From: an uncultured Acidimicrobiales bacterium
Lineage (GTDB): Bacteria > Actinomycetota > Acidimicrobiia > Acidimicrobiales > SHLQ01
Direction of reading: 5' to 3'
Assembly (NCBI GenBank): GCA_938023735.1
Contig: CALJDK010000061.1
Span: 1-47,401, forward strand
Length of the DNA: 47,401 nt
Both the position numbers and the translations under genes were made by a program. The notes beneath the pieces are model-generated. The model did no database searches. It worked only from the letters and a program-made list of their open reading frames with translations, and was not told where the DNA came from. This document shows, piece after piece, positions 8,499 to 15,542 of the stretch; the stretch's first letter is position 1, and each line of letters opens with the position of its first letter.

Positions 8499-8756
8499 TT
8501 ACTCGGTTGCTTCTTCAGCGGCCTCGCCAGCTGCTTCACCGGCTTCGCCAGCGGCTTCGCCGGCTTCTTCGCCAGCTGCTTCAGCGTTGCCGAGAGCGTC
8601 CTTGGCTTTGTCGGTCACCATGTCGAGCTTGTCGGCGTGGTCGCCAAGCTTGTCGCCAAGCTTGTCTTTGGCCATGGCGTTTGCCTTGTCGAGGCCTTCG
8701 CTGACTTTGTCGGCGTTGCCCATGACGGCGTCTTTGGCTTTATCGAAAATGCCCAT
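8499..8756 (-). CDS. Small MT0933/Rv0909 antitoxin-family protein with Ala/Glu/Gly-rich tail
   Basis: 85 residues from ATG 8756. The N-terminal ~55 residues (MGIFDKAKDAVMGNADKVSEG, then repeated DKLGDHADKLD-type heptads) match the MT0933 antitoxin-like family, whose members are short, charged and helical. The last ~28 residues are a low-complexity A/E/G tail (AAGEEAGEAAGEAGEAAGEA and onward) encoded by imperfect GCTTCGCC-type repeats. No toxin gene is adjacent on either side, so it is either an orphan or not an antitoxin; many family members are simply abundant small proteins. Confidence 0.75.
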   Translation of the reverse strand: MGIFDKAKDAVMGNADKVSEGLDKANAMAKDKLGDKLGDHADKLDMVTDKAKDALGNAEAAGEEAGEAAGEAGEAAGEAAEEATE

Positions 8757-8850
8757 TGTGTATTTCCTTCGTGTAGGTGCGCCCGGATGGGGGGCGTCAC
8801 ACCTCATTCTAGGCCGACCTTTCGCAGGTCTGACGTTCACTCTTGGGGCT

Positions 8851-10431
8851 TTAGCCGAATTCGTCGGGGAGGACTTCTTTGCGCTTGGCGATGAACTCGG
8901 TGAGTTCGGCATCGATGGCGTCGTCGAGTGGCGGTGCCTCGTAGTCGTTGAGCATCTGTTTCCACATCTTGTGGGCCCGCTGCGCGGTGTCGAGGCTGCC
9001 TTCCTCTTCCCACTGTTCGAAGCTGTCGTAGTTGGCAACAGTGCTGCTGTAGAACGCCGACTCGAAGTTGGCCAGGGTGTGCTCGGTGCCAAGGAAGTGC
9101 TGGCCGGGCTCGTTCTCGCGGAACGCCGACATGGCTTGGCCGTTGTCGGAAAGGTCGACTCCCTGAGCGAACTTGGCCATGGCGCCCAGTTGGTCGTGGT
9201 CCATGATGAGCTTCTCGAAACCGACCGAGAGACCACCCTCCTGCCAACCGGCCGCGTGCAGCATGAAGTTGACGCCCGAAAGCACGGCGGGTTGCAGGGT
9301 ATTGGCCGACTCGTAGGCGGCCTGGGCATCGGGAAGCTTCGAGGCGCACAGCGAACCGCCAGAGCGGAACGGTACGCCGAGACGACGAGCCAAAGCCGCC
9401 ATGATGTAGTTGACGTGGGCGGGTTCGGGGGTGCCGAAAGTGGGTGCGCCCGATTGCATCGACATCGACGCAGCGAAGGTTCCGAACACCACCGGGCAGC
9501 CGGGGTTGATCAGCTGGGCAAACGTCATGCCGGCAAGGGCTTCGGCCAGCGACTGAGCACACACGCCAGCGGTGGTGGCTGGAGCCATCGCGCCGGCCAA
9601 GATGAACGGACTAAAGATCGAAGCCTGGTTGGCTTTGGCGTAGGCCTCGGCTGCCCCAAGCATGGTGGCGTCCCAGCTCAGTGGCGACGAAGCGTTGATG
9701 AGCGAAGTCATCACGGTTCGCCCGCCAAGGTCGCCGCCGAAACCAATGCGAGAGAGCTCGATGGAGTCCTCGGCCCGCTCGGCCGCCGTGACAGAACCCA
9801 TATAGGGCTTATCGCTGTACTTGATATGGGCGTAAACCATGTCGAGGTGGCGCTTTGAAACCGGGATGTCGGTGGGCTCGCAGACGGTTCCACCCGAGTG
9901 ATGCAGATGGGGGAGCATGTAGACGAGCTTCACAATGTCTTGGAAGTCGGCGATGTCGGCATATCGGCGGCCCCGCTCGAGGTCGAAGGCAAACGGGGAG
10001 CCGTAGTTGGGGGCAAAGACGGTGTTGTTGCCGCCGATTTCTACGTTGTGGGCCGAGTTTCGGGCGTGCTGGGTGTACTGCGCTGGCGCAGTGGCCTGCA
10101 CGATCTCCCGACACATGCCCTTGGGGAACCGAACCCGTTCGCCATCGACGTCGGCGCCGGCGTCGGCAAGCAACGTGAGTGCGCTGGGGTAGTCGCGGAA
10201 GTCGAGTCCGATCTCGCTGAGGATGACCTCGGCGTTGGCTTCGATGATGGCGTAACCCTCTTCGTCGAGGACTTCGACCGGTTTGAGTTTGCGTTCGAGA
10301 TACGCCGCCGTTTCGGGCTTGTTGGCTTTGCGTGAGGCGGCGCGTCCGGCGCGACCTCCGCCGCGGCGACCGCGTCGGCCACTTCCGGCAGCCTCTGGAT
10401 CTGGGGTGACAGCTTCGTCGGTATCACTCAT
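8851..10431 (-). CDS. MttB-family methylamine:corrinoid methyltransferase, non-pyrrolysine type
   Basis: 526 residues, full MttB length. After an Arg/Gly-rich N-terminal tail (~17-42, GRRGRRGGGRAGRAASRK) comes the TIM-barrel family: ILSEIGLDFRDYPSALTLL, NSAHNVEIGGNNTVFAPNYG, VCEPTDIPVSKRHLDMVYAH, NPGCPVVFGTFAASMSM. The frame is open throughout with no in-frame amber codon, so this is the non-Pyl branch whose characterised members (MtgB and relatives) demethylate glycine betaine or other quaternary amines, passing the methyl group to a corrinoid protein. The exact substrate cannot be read. It starts 5 nt after the RACo-like gene stop and is the last gene of the island operon. Confidence 0.92.
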   Translation of the reverse strand: MSDTDEAVTPDPEAAGSGRRGRRGGGRAGRAASRKANKPETAAYLERKLKPVEVLDEEGYAIIEANAEVILSEIGLDFRDYPSALTLLADAGADVDGERVRFPKGMCREIVQATAPAQYTQHARNSAHNVEIGGNNTVFAPNYGSPFAFDLERGRRYADIADFQDIVKLVYMLPHLHHSGGTVCEPTDIPVSKRHLDMVYAHIKYSDKPYMGSVTAAERAEDSIELSRIGFGGDLGGRTVMTSLINASSPLSWDATMLGAAEAYAKANQASIFSPFILAGAMAPATTAGVCAQSLAEALAGMTFAQLINPGCPVVFGTFAASMSMQSGAPTFGTPEPAHVNYIMAALARRLGVPFRSGGSLCASKLPDAQAAYESANTLQPAVLSGVNFMLHAAGWQEGGLSVGFEKLIMDHDQLGAMAKFAQGVDLSDNGQAMSAFRENEPGQHFLGTEHTLANFESAFYSSTVANYDSFEQWEEEGSLDTAQRAHKMWKQMLNDYEAPPLDDAIDAELTEFIAKRKEVLPDEFG

Positions 10432-10436
10432 GTGGG

Positions 10437-12479
10437 TTATCCCTCCCGGGAGCTTCTGCTTCGTCGTCGGCGTCGACCGCCACCCGCACCACCGGCTGCA
10501 TCAGCACTCGACTCGGTTCGAGTCGGAAGGTCGACGACCTTCGACAGATGCGGGTACTCGGCGGTTTTGTGGGGAATGGCCATCGCTTCAACGAAATGGT
10601 CTTGGAATTTCGCTTCGGTAGCGGTTTCGATCTTTTCGACCGACCGCACCACCGCTTCGATTTCCCGCCGTGCCGTGCCCGAAAGCAAGGCGATCACTGC
10701 ACCGGTGCCCGCGGCATTGCCCGCCGAGGTCACCTGGTCGATGGCGCAATCGGGAACAAGGCCCAACGACACCGCGTAGGTGGGGTCGATGTGGCTTCCG
10801 AAGGCGCCGGCGAGTCGGATGGAGTCGAGCTCGGTTACCCCGAGATGATCCATGAGTAGCTGAACGCCTGCATAGAGCGCAGCCTTTGCGAGCTGAATTG
10901 CCCGCACGTCGTTTTGGGTGATGAAGAGCTGCGGTTGCCCCGAGTCGGGAGCCGGGTCGTGCAGCAGGTACGAGAAGGTTCGACCTTCTTCCACAATGCG
11001 CGGCGACGTCGCGGCTTTGCTGCCGTCGATGACGCCGTCGGTAGTGATGATGCCGGCCAGATGCATCTCGGACACCACTTCGATGATGCCCGAACCGCAG
11101 ATGCCGGTGATGGTGAGCTTTTTGGTGTCGTCGGCGAAACCGGGGTCGTCGCTCCAGAGCTCGGACCCAATGATGCGGTAACGGGGTTCGAGCGTTTCGC
11201 GGTCGATACGCACCCGTTCGATAGCCCCCGCGGTGGCGCGCTGGCCACTGCTGATTTGGGCGCCCTCGAAGGCGGGGCCGGTGGGGCTCGATGCAGCGAG
11301 CAACCGATCTCGACCGCCCAGAACGATCTCGGCATTCGTGCCAACGTCGACCATAAGCTGCACGCCCTCGGCCTCGTGGGAACGCTCGGACAAGATTGCG
11401 GCGGCCGTGTCGGCACCAACATGGCCGGCGATACAGGGCAGCACGTAGACCCGGGCCGACGGGTTGGCAGAAATATTGAGCTCCGAAGCCGGAAGCTCAA
11501 GGGCTTCGTCGACAGCCAGCGCGAAAGGCGCTCCGCCGAGAGGAACCGAGTCGAGGCCCAACATGAGGTGATGCATCACCGGGTTGCCCACGAGCGTGAG
11601 TTCGAGGATTGCGTCGCTGCTGAGCTCGGCGTCGTCGGCGAGTGAGGTGACCAACTCGTCGAGCGCTTCACGAACCGACGAGGTGAGGTCGTCGGCGCCC
11701 TCGGGATTCATCATCACATACGACACCCGGCTCATCAGATCTTCGCCGAACCGAATTTGCGGGTTCATGACGCCGCTCGATGCGCGGACCTCGCCGGTGG
11801 AGAGTTCGAGTAGGTGGCCCGCGATGGTGGTGGAGCCGACGTCGATGGCCACGCCAAAGACTTCGTCGACCAAACCAGACCAGGCGGCAACGATGGTTCG
11901 GCCATCGCGTACAGCGACGGTGATATCGCGGCTCTTGAGGAGGGCTTGTTGCAGCTGGCCGACGGCGCCAAGACCGGCATCGAGGTCGGTGAGCTGCCAA
12001 TCGTTGGCCAATGCGTCCTTGGTGCGGCCGAGTTCGCCTTGGGGACTGTCGAGCTCAGGTTCGGCGACCGAGGTGAAGTAGAGCCGCAGAACCGGATCGA
12101 TCTCCATATCGGGAACTTCAACCCGCTTACGGACGACCTGCTTATGCACCTGGCTTTCGGGCGGCACATCGAGCACGACATCGCCGGCGATGTGCATCTG
12201 GCAGCCAAGCCGGTTCTGCTCGGCGATTGGACGTTTGCCGCCGTAGCCCAACTCGGTCGGGCCGGGTTGGCTCACCGCATCGGCTTCGGAGGTGATGCCG
12301 TGCTTGGCGAATTCGCCGAACGACGGTGCTACCTGGCAGCGCCCGCAAATGCCGCGTCCGCCACAAACCGTATCGAGGTCGACGCCAAGGGCGCGCGCTG
12401 CCTCGAGCGCCGTACTACCGGCAGGAACGTTTCCCTGGCGGCCAGAAGGCGTAAAGACAACGTGGACCTCTTCGGACAC
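10437..12479 (-). CDS. RACo-like reductive activator of corrinoid protein (2Fe-2S ferredoxin plus ASKHA domain)
   Basis: About 680 residues, starting at GTG 12479, 13 nt after the methyltransferase stop. Earlier ATGs at 12611 and 12551 lie inside the upstream gene and encode only a low-complexity Ala/Val leader. The N-terminal ferredoxin domain has a C-x5-C-x2-C cluster (TVCGGRGICGRCQ) and a distal Cys (RLGCQMHIAGDV). Then follow the linker and a DUF4445/ASKHA ATPase-like region (FGVAIDVGSTTIAGHL; LMVDVGTNAEIVLG; GICGSGIIEVVSEM; LAGAFGSHIDP). RACo uses ATP to re-reduce Co(II) corrinoid to Co(I). The last ~25 residues are Gly/Arg/Ser-rich (GGRRRRRSRSS). Confidence 0.93.
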   Translation of the reverse strand: MSEEVHVVFTPSGRQGNVPAGSTALEAARALGVDLDTVCGGRGICGRCQVAPSFGEFAKHGITSEADAVSQPGPTELGYGGKRPIAEQNRLGCQMHIAGDVVLDVPPESQVHKQVVRKRVEVPDMEIDPVLRLYFTSVAEPELDSPQGELGRTKDALANDWQLTDLDAGLGAVGQLQQALLKSRDITVAVRDGRTIVAAWSGLVDEVFGVAIDVGSTTIAGHLLELSTGEVRASSGVMNPQIRFGEDLMSRVSYVMMNPEGADDLTSSVREALDELVTSLADDAELSSDAILELTLVGNPVMHHLMLGLDSVPLGGAPFALAVDEALELPASELNISANPSARVYVLPCIAGHVGADTAAAILSERSHEAEGVQLMVDVGTNAEIVLGGRDRLLAASSPTGPAFEGAQISSGQRATAGAIERVRIDRETLEPRYRIIGSELWSDDPGFADDTKKLTITGICGSGIIEVVSEMHLAGIITTDGVIDGSKAATSPRIVEEGRTFSYLLHDPAPDSGQPQLFITQNDVRAIQLAKAALYAGVQLLMDHLGVTELDSIRLAGAFGSHIDPTYAVSLGLVPDCAIDQVTSAGNAAGTGAVIALLSGTARREIEAVVRSVEKIETATEAKFQDHFVEAMAIPHKTAEYPHLSKVVDLPTRTESSADAAGGAGGGRRRRRSRSSREG

Positions 12480-12492
12480 GGGCTTCTCGGTC

Positions 12493-13395
12493 TTACTTGC
12501 GGCGACGGCCACCGGCGCGGCGACGAGCACCACCGGCACCGCCACCAGCATCGGGATCGCGCTTGGCTGCAATCCAGGCGGCGCAGTTCTCGTCGTTGCC
12601 GGCCAGAACATCGGCGGCCATGACGGCGGTTCGGACTTCTTCGTGAAGCGGGCTCATGATGGCCGAGGTCATGCCGTTGGAGATGGCCATGGCCAGGAAG
12701 GTCCCGGTGATGTGATTACGGGCCGGCAGTCCGAAGCTCACGTTGGAGGCGCCGCACGTGGTGTTAACGCCGAGTTCGCCGTGAAGGCGGCGGAGCAACG
12801 CAAACACCTGCTGGCCAGCGGTACCCATGGCCCCGATGGGCATGACGAGCGGGTCGACCACGATGTCTTCTTTGGGGATGCCGTGGTCGGCGGCGCGGTT
12901 GACGATTTTCTTGGCAACCTCGTAGCGAACATCGGGATCCTCGGAGATTCCGGTCTCGTCATTGGAGATGGCAACCACCGCTGCGCCAGCCTTGGCGACG
13001 AGAGGTAGTACCCGTTCCATCTGTTCATCTTCCCCGGTAACCGAGTTGACCAACGGCTTGCCCTGGTACACCGCCAGGCCGGCTTCGAGGGCTTCGACGA
13101 TGGATGAGTCGATGGAGATGGGTACATCGGTGACCGACTGGACGAGTTGAATCGCCTTGGCGAGCAGTGCGGGCTCATCGGCAAGCGGGATACCGGCGTT
13201 GACGTCGAGCATCTGAGCGCCCGCTTCGACCTGGGCGATGGCGTCGGCCTCGACGCGGCTGAAGTCGCCCTCTTTCATCTCGGCGGCCAGCAACTTGCGG
13301 CCGGTGGGGTTGATGCGTTCGCCAATCATGACGAAGGGCCGGCCAGCGCCGATGACGACCTCTTTGGTTGCCGAGCTGATCACGGTGTCAGTCAT
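12493..13395 (-). CDS. Methyltetrahydrofolate:corrinoid methyltransferase (pterin-binding, AcsE/MtgA-like)
   Basis: 300 residues from ATG 13395, which overlaps the preceding stop by 8 nt (ATGACTGA). It is a DHPS-like TIM barrel for pterin binding: FVMIGERINPTGRKLLA at ~19-35, AQMLDVNAGIPLADEPAL, VPISIDSSIVEALEAGL, PLVNSVTGEDEQM, and a GASNVSFGLPAR motif near the C-terminus. It moves a methyl group from the corrinoid protein to tetrahydrofolate, feeding one-carbon metabolism. The C-terminus is Gly/Arg-rich (GGGAGGARRRAGGRRRK). Gene order: corrinoid protein, virulence-factor family, this gene, RACo, MttB. Confidence 0.92.
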   Translation of the reverse strand: MTDTVISSATKEVVIGAGRPFVMIGERINPTGRKLLAAEMKEGDFSRVEADAIAQVEAGAQMLDVNAGIPLADEPALLAKAIQLVQSVTDVPISIDSSIVEALEAGLAVYQGKPLVNSVTGEDEQMERVLPLVAKAGAAVVAISNDETGISEDPDVRYEVAKKIVNRAADHGIPKEDIVVDPLVMPIGAMGTAGQQVFALLRRLHGELGVNTTCGASNVSFGLPARNHITGTFLAMAISNGMTSAIMSPLHEEVRTAVMAADVLAGNDENCAAWIAAKRDPDAGGGAGGARRRAGGRRRK

Positions 13396-13792
13396 TTGGG
13401 GCTTCGCTTTCTGGTGGGCGTTGGATGCCCGCATAGGCATCGGGGTGGGTCTCGGGGTTGAGTCCGCCGTTGGTGACGAACGCTTCGAGTTTGTCTCGGT
13501 TGAAATCGGCGTCGATTCGCTCGGCTTCGGCCGATGCCGCCGCCTCGCCGCCGTCTTCGGGGACACCGCCTTCGAAGGGCACGACGGTGCGAGTCCACTC
13601 CTGGACATAGGAGTTGGTGTCGGTGAGGTCGGCAACCATGGCTGCTCGGTCGATGGCGTGCTGGAACCGTGCGTGGAGCAGGTGGGTGTGCTTTTGCCCG
13701 CCGGCTTCAACGGTGACTTGTGCCGGAATGTCGCGCCAAGAGATGACGATGATTCCGGGCGCACCGCCTCGGCGGCGTCGGCGTTCTGCCAT
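13388..13792 (-). CDS. 'Virulence factor' family small protein (Virulence_fact), methyltransferase-island accessory
   Basis: 134 residues. It has an Arg-rich start (MAERRRRRGGAPG), then the family core IIVISWRDIPAQVTVEAG and HARFQHAIDRAAMVADLTDTNSYVQEW, and an acidic C-terminal part. The 'virulence factor' name comes from the family, not from evidence of virulence; these proteins are commonly encoded beside MttB and methyl-THF corrinoid methyltransferase genes. The biochemical role is unknown; its position between corrinoid-protein and methyltransferase genes suggests an accessory subunit. It overlaps the next gene by 8 nt. Confidence 0.82.
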   Translation of the reverse strand: MAERRRRRGGAPGIIVISWRDIPAQVTVEAGGQKHTHLLHARFQHAIDRAAMVADLTDTNSYVQEWTRTVVPFEGGVPEDGGEAAASAEAERIDADFNRDKLEAFVTNGGLNPETHPDAYAGIQRPPESEAPND

Positions 13793-13823
13793 GGTGGGTT
13801 CTCTTTCGGACTGAAGCGAGTGG

Positions 13824-14549
13824 TTACGCCGCAGCGCGGCGCTCGGCTACCAGCTTGGTGGCGGTTTCGGCGGCGACGGCAGCGTCGCGGCAATAGGCGT
13901 CGGCACCGATGGCCTCGCCGAACTCTTCGTTCAGCGGGGCTCCTCCAACGAGCACGATGTAGTCGTCACGCAGGCCCTTCTCGGCCAGAGTCTCGATAAC
14001 CACCTTCATGTACGGCATGGTGGTGGTGAGCAGCGCCGACATGCCAAGGATGTCGGGCTTATGTTTCTCGAGCGCTTCGAGATATTCGTCGACGTCGGTG
14101 TTGATGCCGAGGTCGAACACTTCAAAGCCGGCACCTTCAAGCATCATGGCGACAAGGTTTTTCCCAATGTCGTGGATGTCGCCTTTGACCGTGCCGATGA
14201 CGATGCTGCCGATTGGTTCGGCGCCGGTTTCGGCCAGCAGCGGGCGAAGGATGGCCATACCAGCCTTCATGGCGTTGGCGGCAAGGAGAACCTCGGGCAC
14301 AAAGAGAATGCCGTCGCGAAAGTCGATACCGACGATGCGCATGCCTTCGACCAGAGCGTCGTTCAGAACCTTGTCGGCGCTCCAGCCGCGGCCGAGCAAA
14401 ATGTTCGTGCCTTCGCTGATCTCTTCGCCGAGTCCATCGTAGAGGTCATCGTGCATCTGGGCGGTGAGATCTTCATCGGAAAGATCGGCAAGGATGATTT
14501 CCTCATCGTCGTGATCTTCTCCTGGGGTGCCCTGTGGTTCGTCTGACAT
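13824..14549 (-). CDS. Corrinoid (B12-binding) methyl carrier protein
   Basis: 241 residues from ATG 14549; 24 upstream codons are open but would run into the promoter palindrome. Residues ~20-105 form the helical cap (B12-binding_2), and ~112-235 the Rossmann B12-binding domain with the base-off/His-on motif D124-x-H126-x-x-G129 (KGDIHDIGKNL), the MSALLTTTMPYM strand and the LVGGAPLNEEF loop. It shuttles methyl groups between the MttB-type and methyl-THF enzymes. The N-terminal ~35 residues are strongly acidic (GEDHDDEEIILADLSDEDL). It is the first gene of the operon, downstream of the palindromes facing the IclR gene. Confidence 0.93.
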   Translation of the reverse strand: MSDEPQGTPGEDHDDEEIILADLSDEDLTAQMHDDLYDGLGEEISEGTNILLGRGWSADKVLNDALVEGMRIVGIDFRDGILFVPEVLLAANAMKAGMAILRPLLAETGAEPIGSIVIGTVKGDIHDIGKNLVAMMLEGAGFEVFDLGINTDVDEYLEALEKHKPDILGMSALLTTTMPYMKVVIETLAEKGLRDDYIVLVGGAPLNEEFGEAIGADAYCRDAAVAAETATKLVAERRAAA

Positions 14550-14575
14550 GTTCAGCTCCCAAACTGGGTTAAGTC

Positions 14576-14592
14576 TTCCCGTATTGTGGGAA
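14576..14592. promoter_or_regulatory. Palindrome, candidate IclR operator 1
   Basis: TTCCCGTATTGTGGGAA: TTCCC and GGGAA arms around a 7-nt centre, located 27 nt upstream of the corrinoid-protein ATG. A closely similar palindrome lies at 14684-14699. The placement in the divergent spacer fits repression or activation of the methyltransferase operon by the adjacent IclR protein; binding is inferred. Confidence 0.5.
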
Positions 14593-14683
14593 AGATCTAT
14601 ATGGTGGCAAACTGGGTTCACGGATCAAGGTACATCCATCGACCGAAAAGTGTCCACGGCTGGTCGCCACATCGTGGATTCTT

Positions 14684-14699
14684 TTCCACATTGTGGGAA
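14684..14699. promoter_or_regulatory. Palindrome, candidate IclR operator 2
   Basis: TTCCACATTGTGGGAA shares the ATTGTGGGAA half with site 1 and has near-perfect dyad symmetry, 58 nt upstream of the IclR start codon. A weaker CCAC/GTGG dyad sits between at 14667-14677. Together they suggest a regulator that binds two or three sites in the 207-bp spacer and also controls its own gene. Confidence 0.5.
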
Positions 14700-14756
14700 G
14701 CAACTGCATGGTGGGATGTAAGGTGGGGGATTCGGCCAAGAAGGGAGCGTGGGTAG

Positions 14757-15506
14757 ATGGCATCGGTGCAAAGTGTTGATAGATCATTCGCCTTGCTTCA
14801 GGCGATCTCGCGGCAGCCTTCAGGTATCAGCGACCTTTCTCGCGAGGTCGACCTTCCCACCAGCACCGTGGCTCGACTCCTCAACACCCTTGAGAACCTT
14901 GGCGCCGTCGAGCGCATCGAGCACGGCAACTTTCGTATCGGGCCCGCCATCCTCACCATTGCGTCAAGCGTCGACCCGGCCCGCAACATCACCGCAGTCG
15001 CCCAAACCCATTTGATCGACCTGGTCGAACAGCTTGGCGAGGCGGTGGGGCTTTCGGTCGAAGTGGGGTACGAGGTCAAGTACATCGCCCAGATCGATGG
15101 CCCCAACGAAGTGCAGGTGCGCGACTGGACAGGCGAGAGCCTTCCGATGCACGTGGTGTGCTCGGGGTTGGTGTTTCTTTCGCACTGGGCCGAAGACGCC
15201 CTCGAGTCCTTTCTTGCTCGCGAACACAGCCAGTTCACGCCCAACACGATGACCGACCCCGAGAAGCTTCGTCTCCGCATCATCAAGGCTCGCGTCGATG
15301 GTTACGCCTGGACCCGAGACGAACTTGCCGAAGGACTGAGCTCGGTGGCGGTGCCGATATTCAGCTCGGCGGGCGATGTCATTGGCGCCATGCACTGCCA
15401 CGGGCCGTCATATCGGTTCCCGGTAGCCGGCCAAGAAGATTGGATCGCCGGACTTCTCACCGAGCGGGCGCGCCGAATCTCGAAGAGTCTCAGCTTTCAG
15501 GGCTAG
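14757..15506 (+). CDS. IclR family transcriptional regulator
   Basis: 249 residues, ATG 14757 preceded by an AGGGAG-type ribosome site. The N-terminal winged helix-turn-helix at ~1-60 shows the family phrase VDRSFALLQAISRQPSGISDLSREVDLPTSTVARLLNTL. The effector domain at ~75-249 has LGEAVGLSVEVGYEVKYIAQIDG and GVAVPIFSSAGDVIGAM-like closing segments (here LSSVAVPIFSSAGDVIGAMH). Divergent orientation next to the corrinoid operon and the paired palindromes point to control of that operon, with a methylated amine or its product as the probable ligand; this is inference. Confidence 0.93.
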   Translation: MASVQSVDRSFALLQAISRQPSGISDLSREVDLPTSTVARLLNTLENLGAVERIEHGNFRIGPAILTIASSVDPARNITAVAQTHLIDLVEQLGEAVGLSVEVGYEVKYIAQIDGPNEVQVRDWTGESLPMHVVCSGLVFLSHWAEDALESFLAREHSQFTPNTMTDPEKLRLRIIKARVDGYAWTRDELAEGLSSVAVPIFSSAGDVIGAMHCHGPSYRFPVAGQEDWIAGLLTERARRISKSLSFQG

Positions 15507-15542
15507 CTAACTCAGGGCTGGCTAACTCAGGGCTGGCTAGAG
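15498..15542. repeat. Three tandem 15-bp units across two convergent stop codons
   Basis: Units of CAGGGCTGGCTAACT at 15498-15512 (one substitution), 15513-15527 and 15528-15542 (last bases diverged). The IclR stop TAG lies in unit 1 and the lipoprotein stop in unit 3, so the array fills the 30-nt gap between convergent genes. Each unit carries stop codons in more than one frame. Confidence 0.7.

Noticed and set aside
8470-9858. Long + strand open frame across the antitoxin-like and MttB genes
   Set aside because: It crosses an intrinsic terminator and two real minus-strand genes; the translation has no recognisable domain.
8851-10431. Pyrrolysine-containing trimethylamine methyltransferase
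   Set aside because: The frame has no in-frame amber codon and no pyl genes are in the window; it belongs to the non-Pyl branch.
14550-14756. Cobalamin riboswitch upstream of the corrinoid operon
   Set aside because: The 207-nt spacer holds palindromic protein-type sites but no B12-box-like sequence or long conserved RNA fold that I can see.
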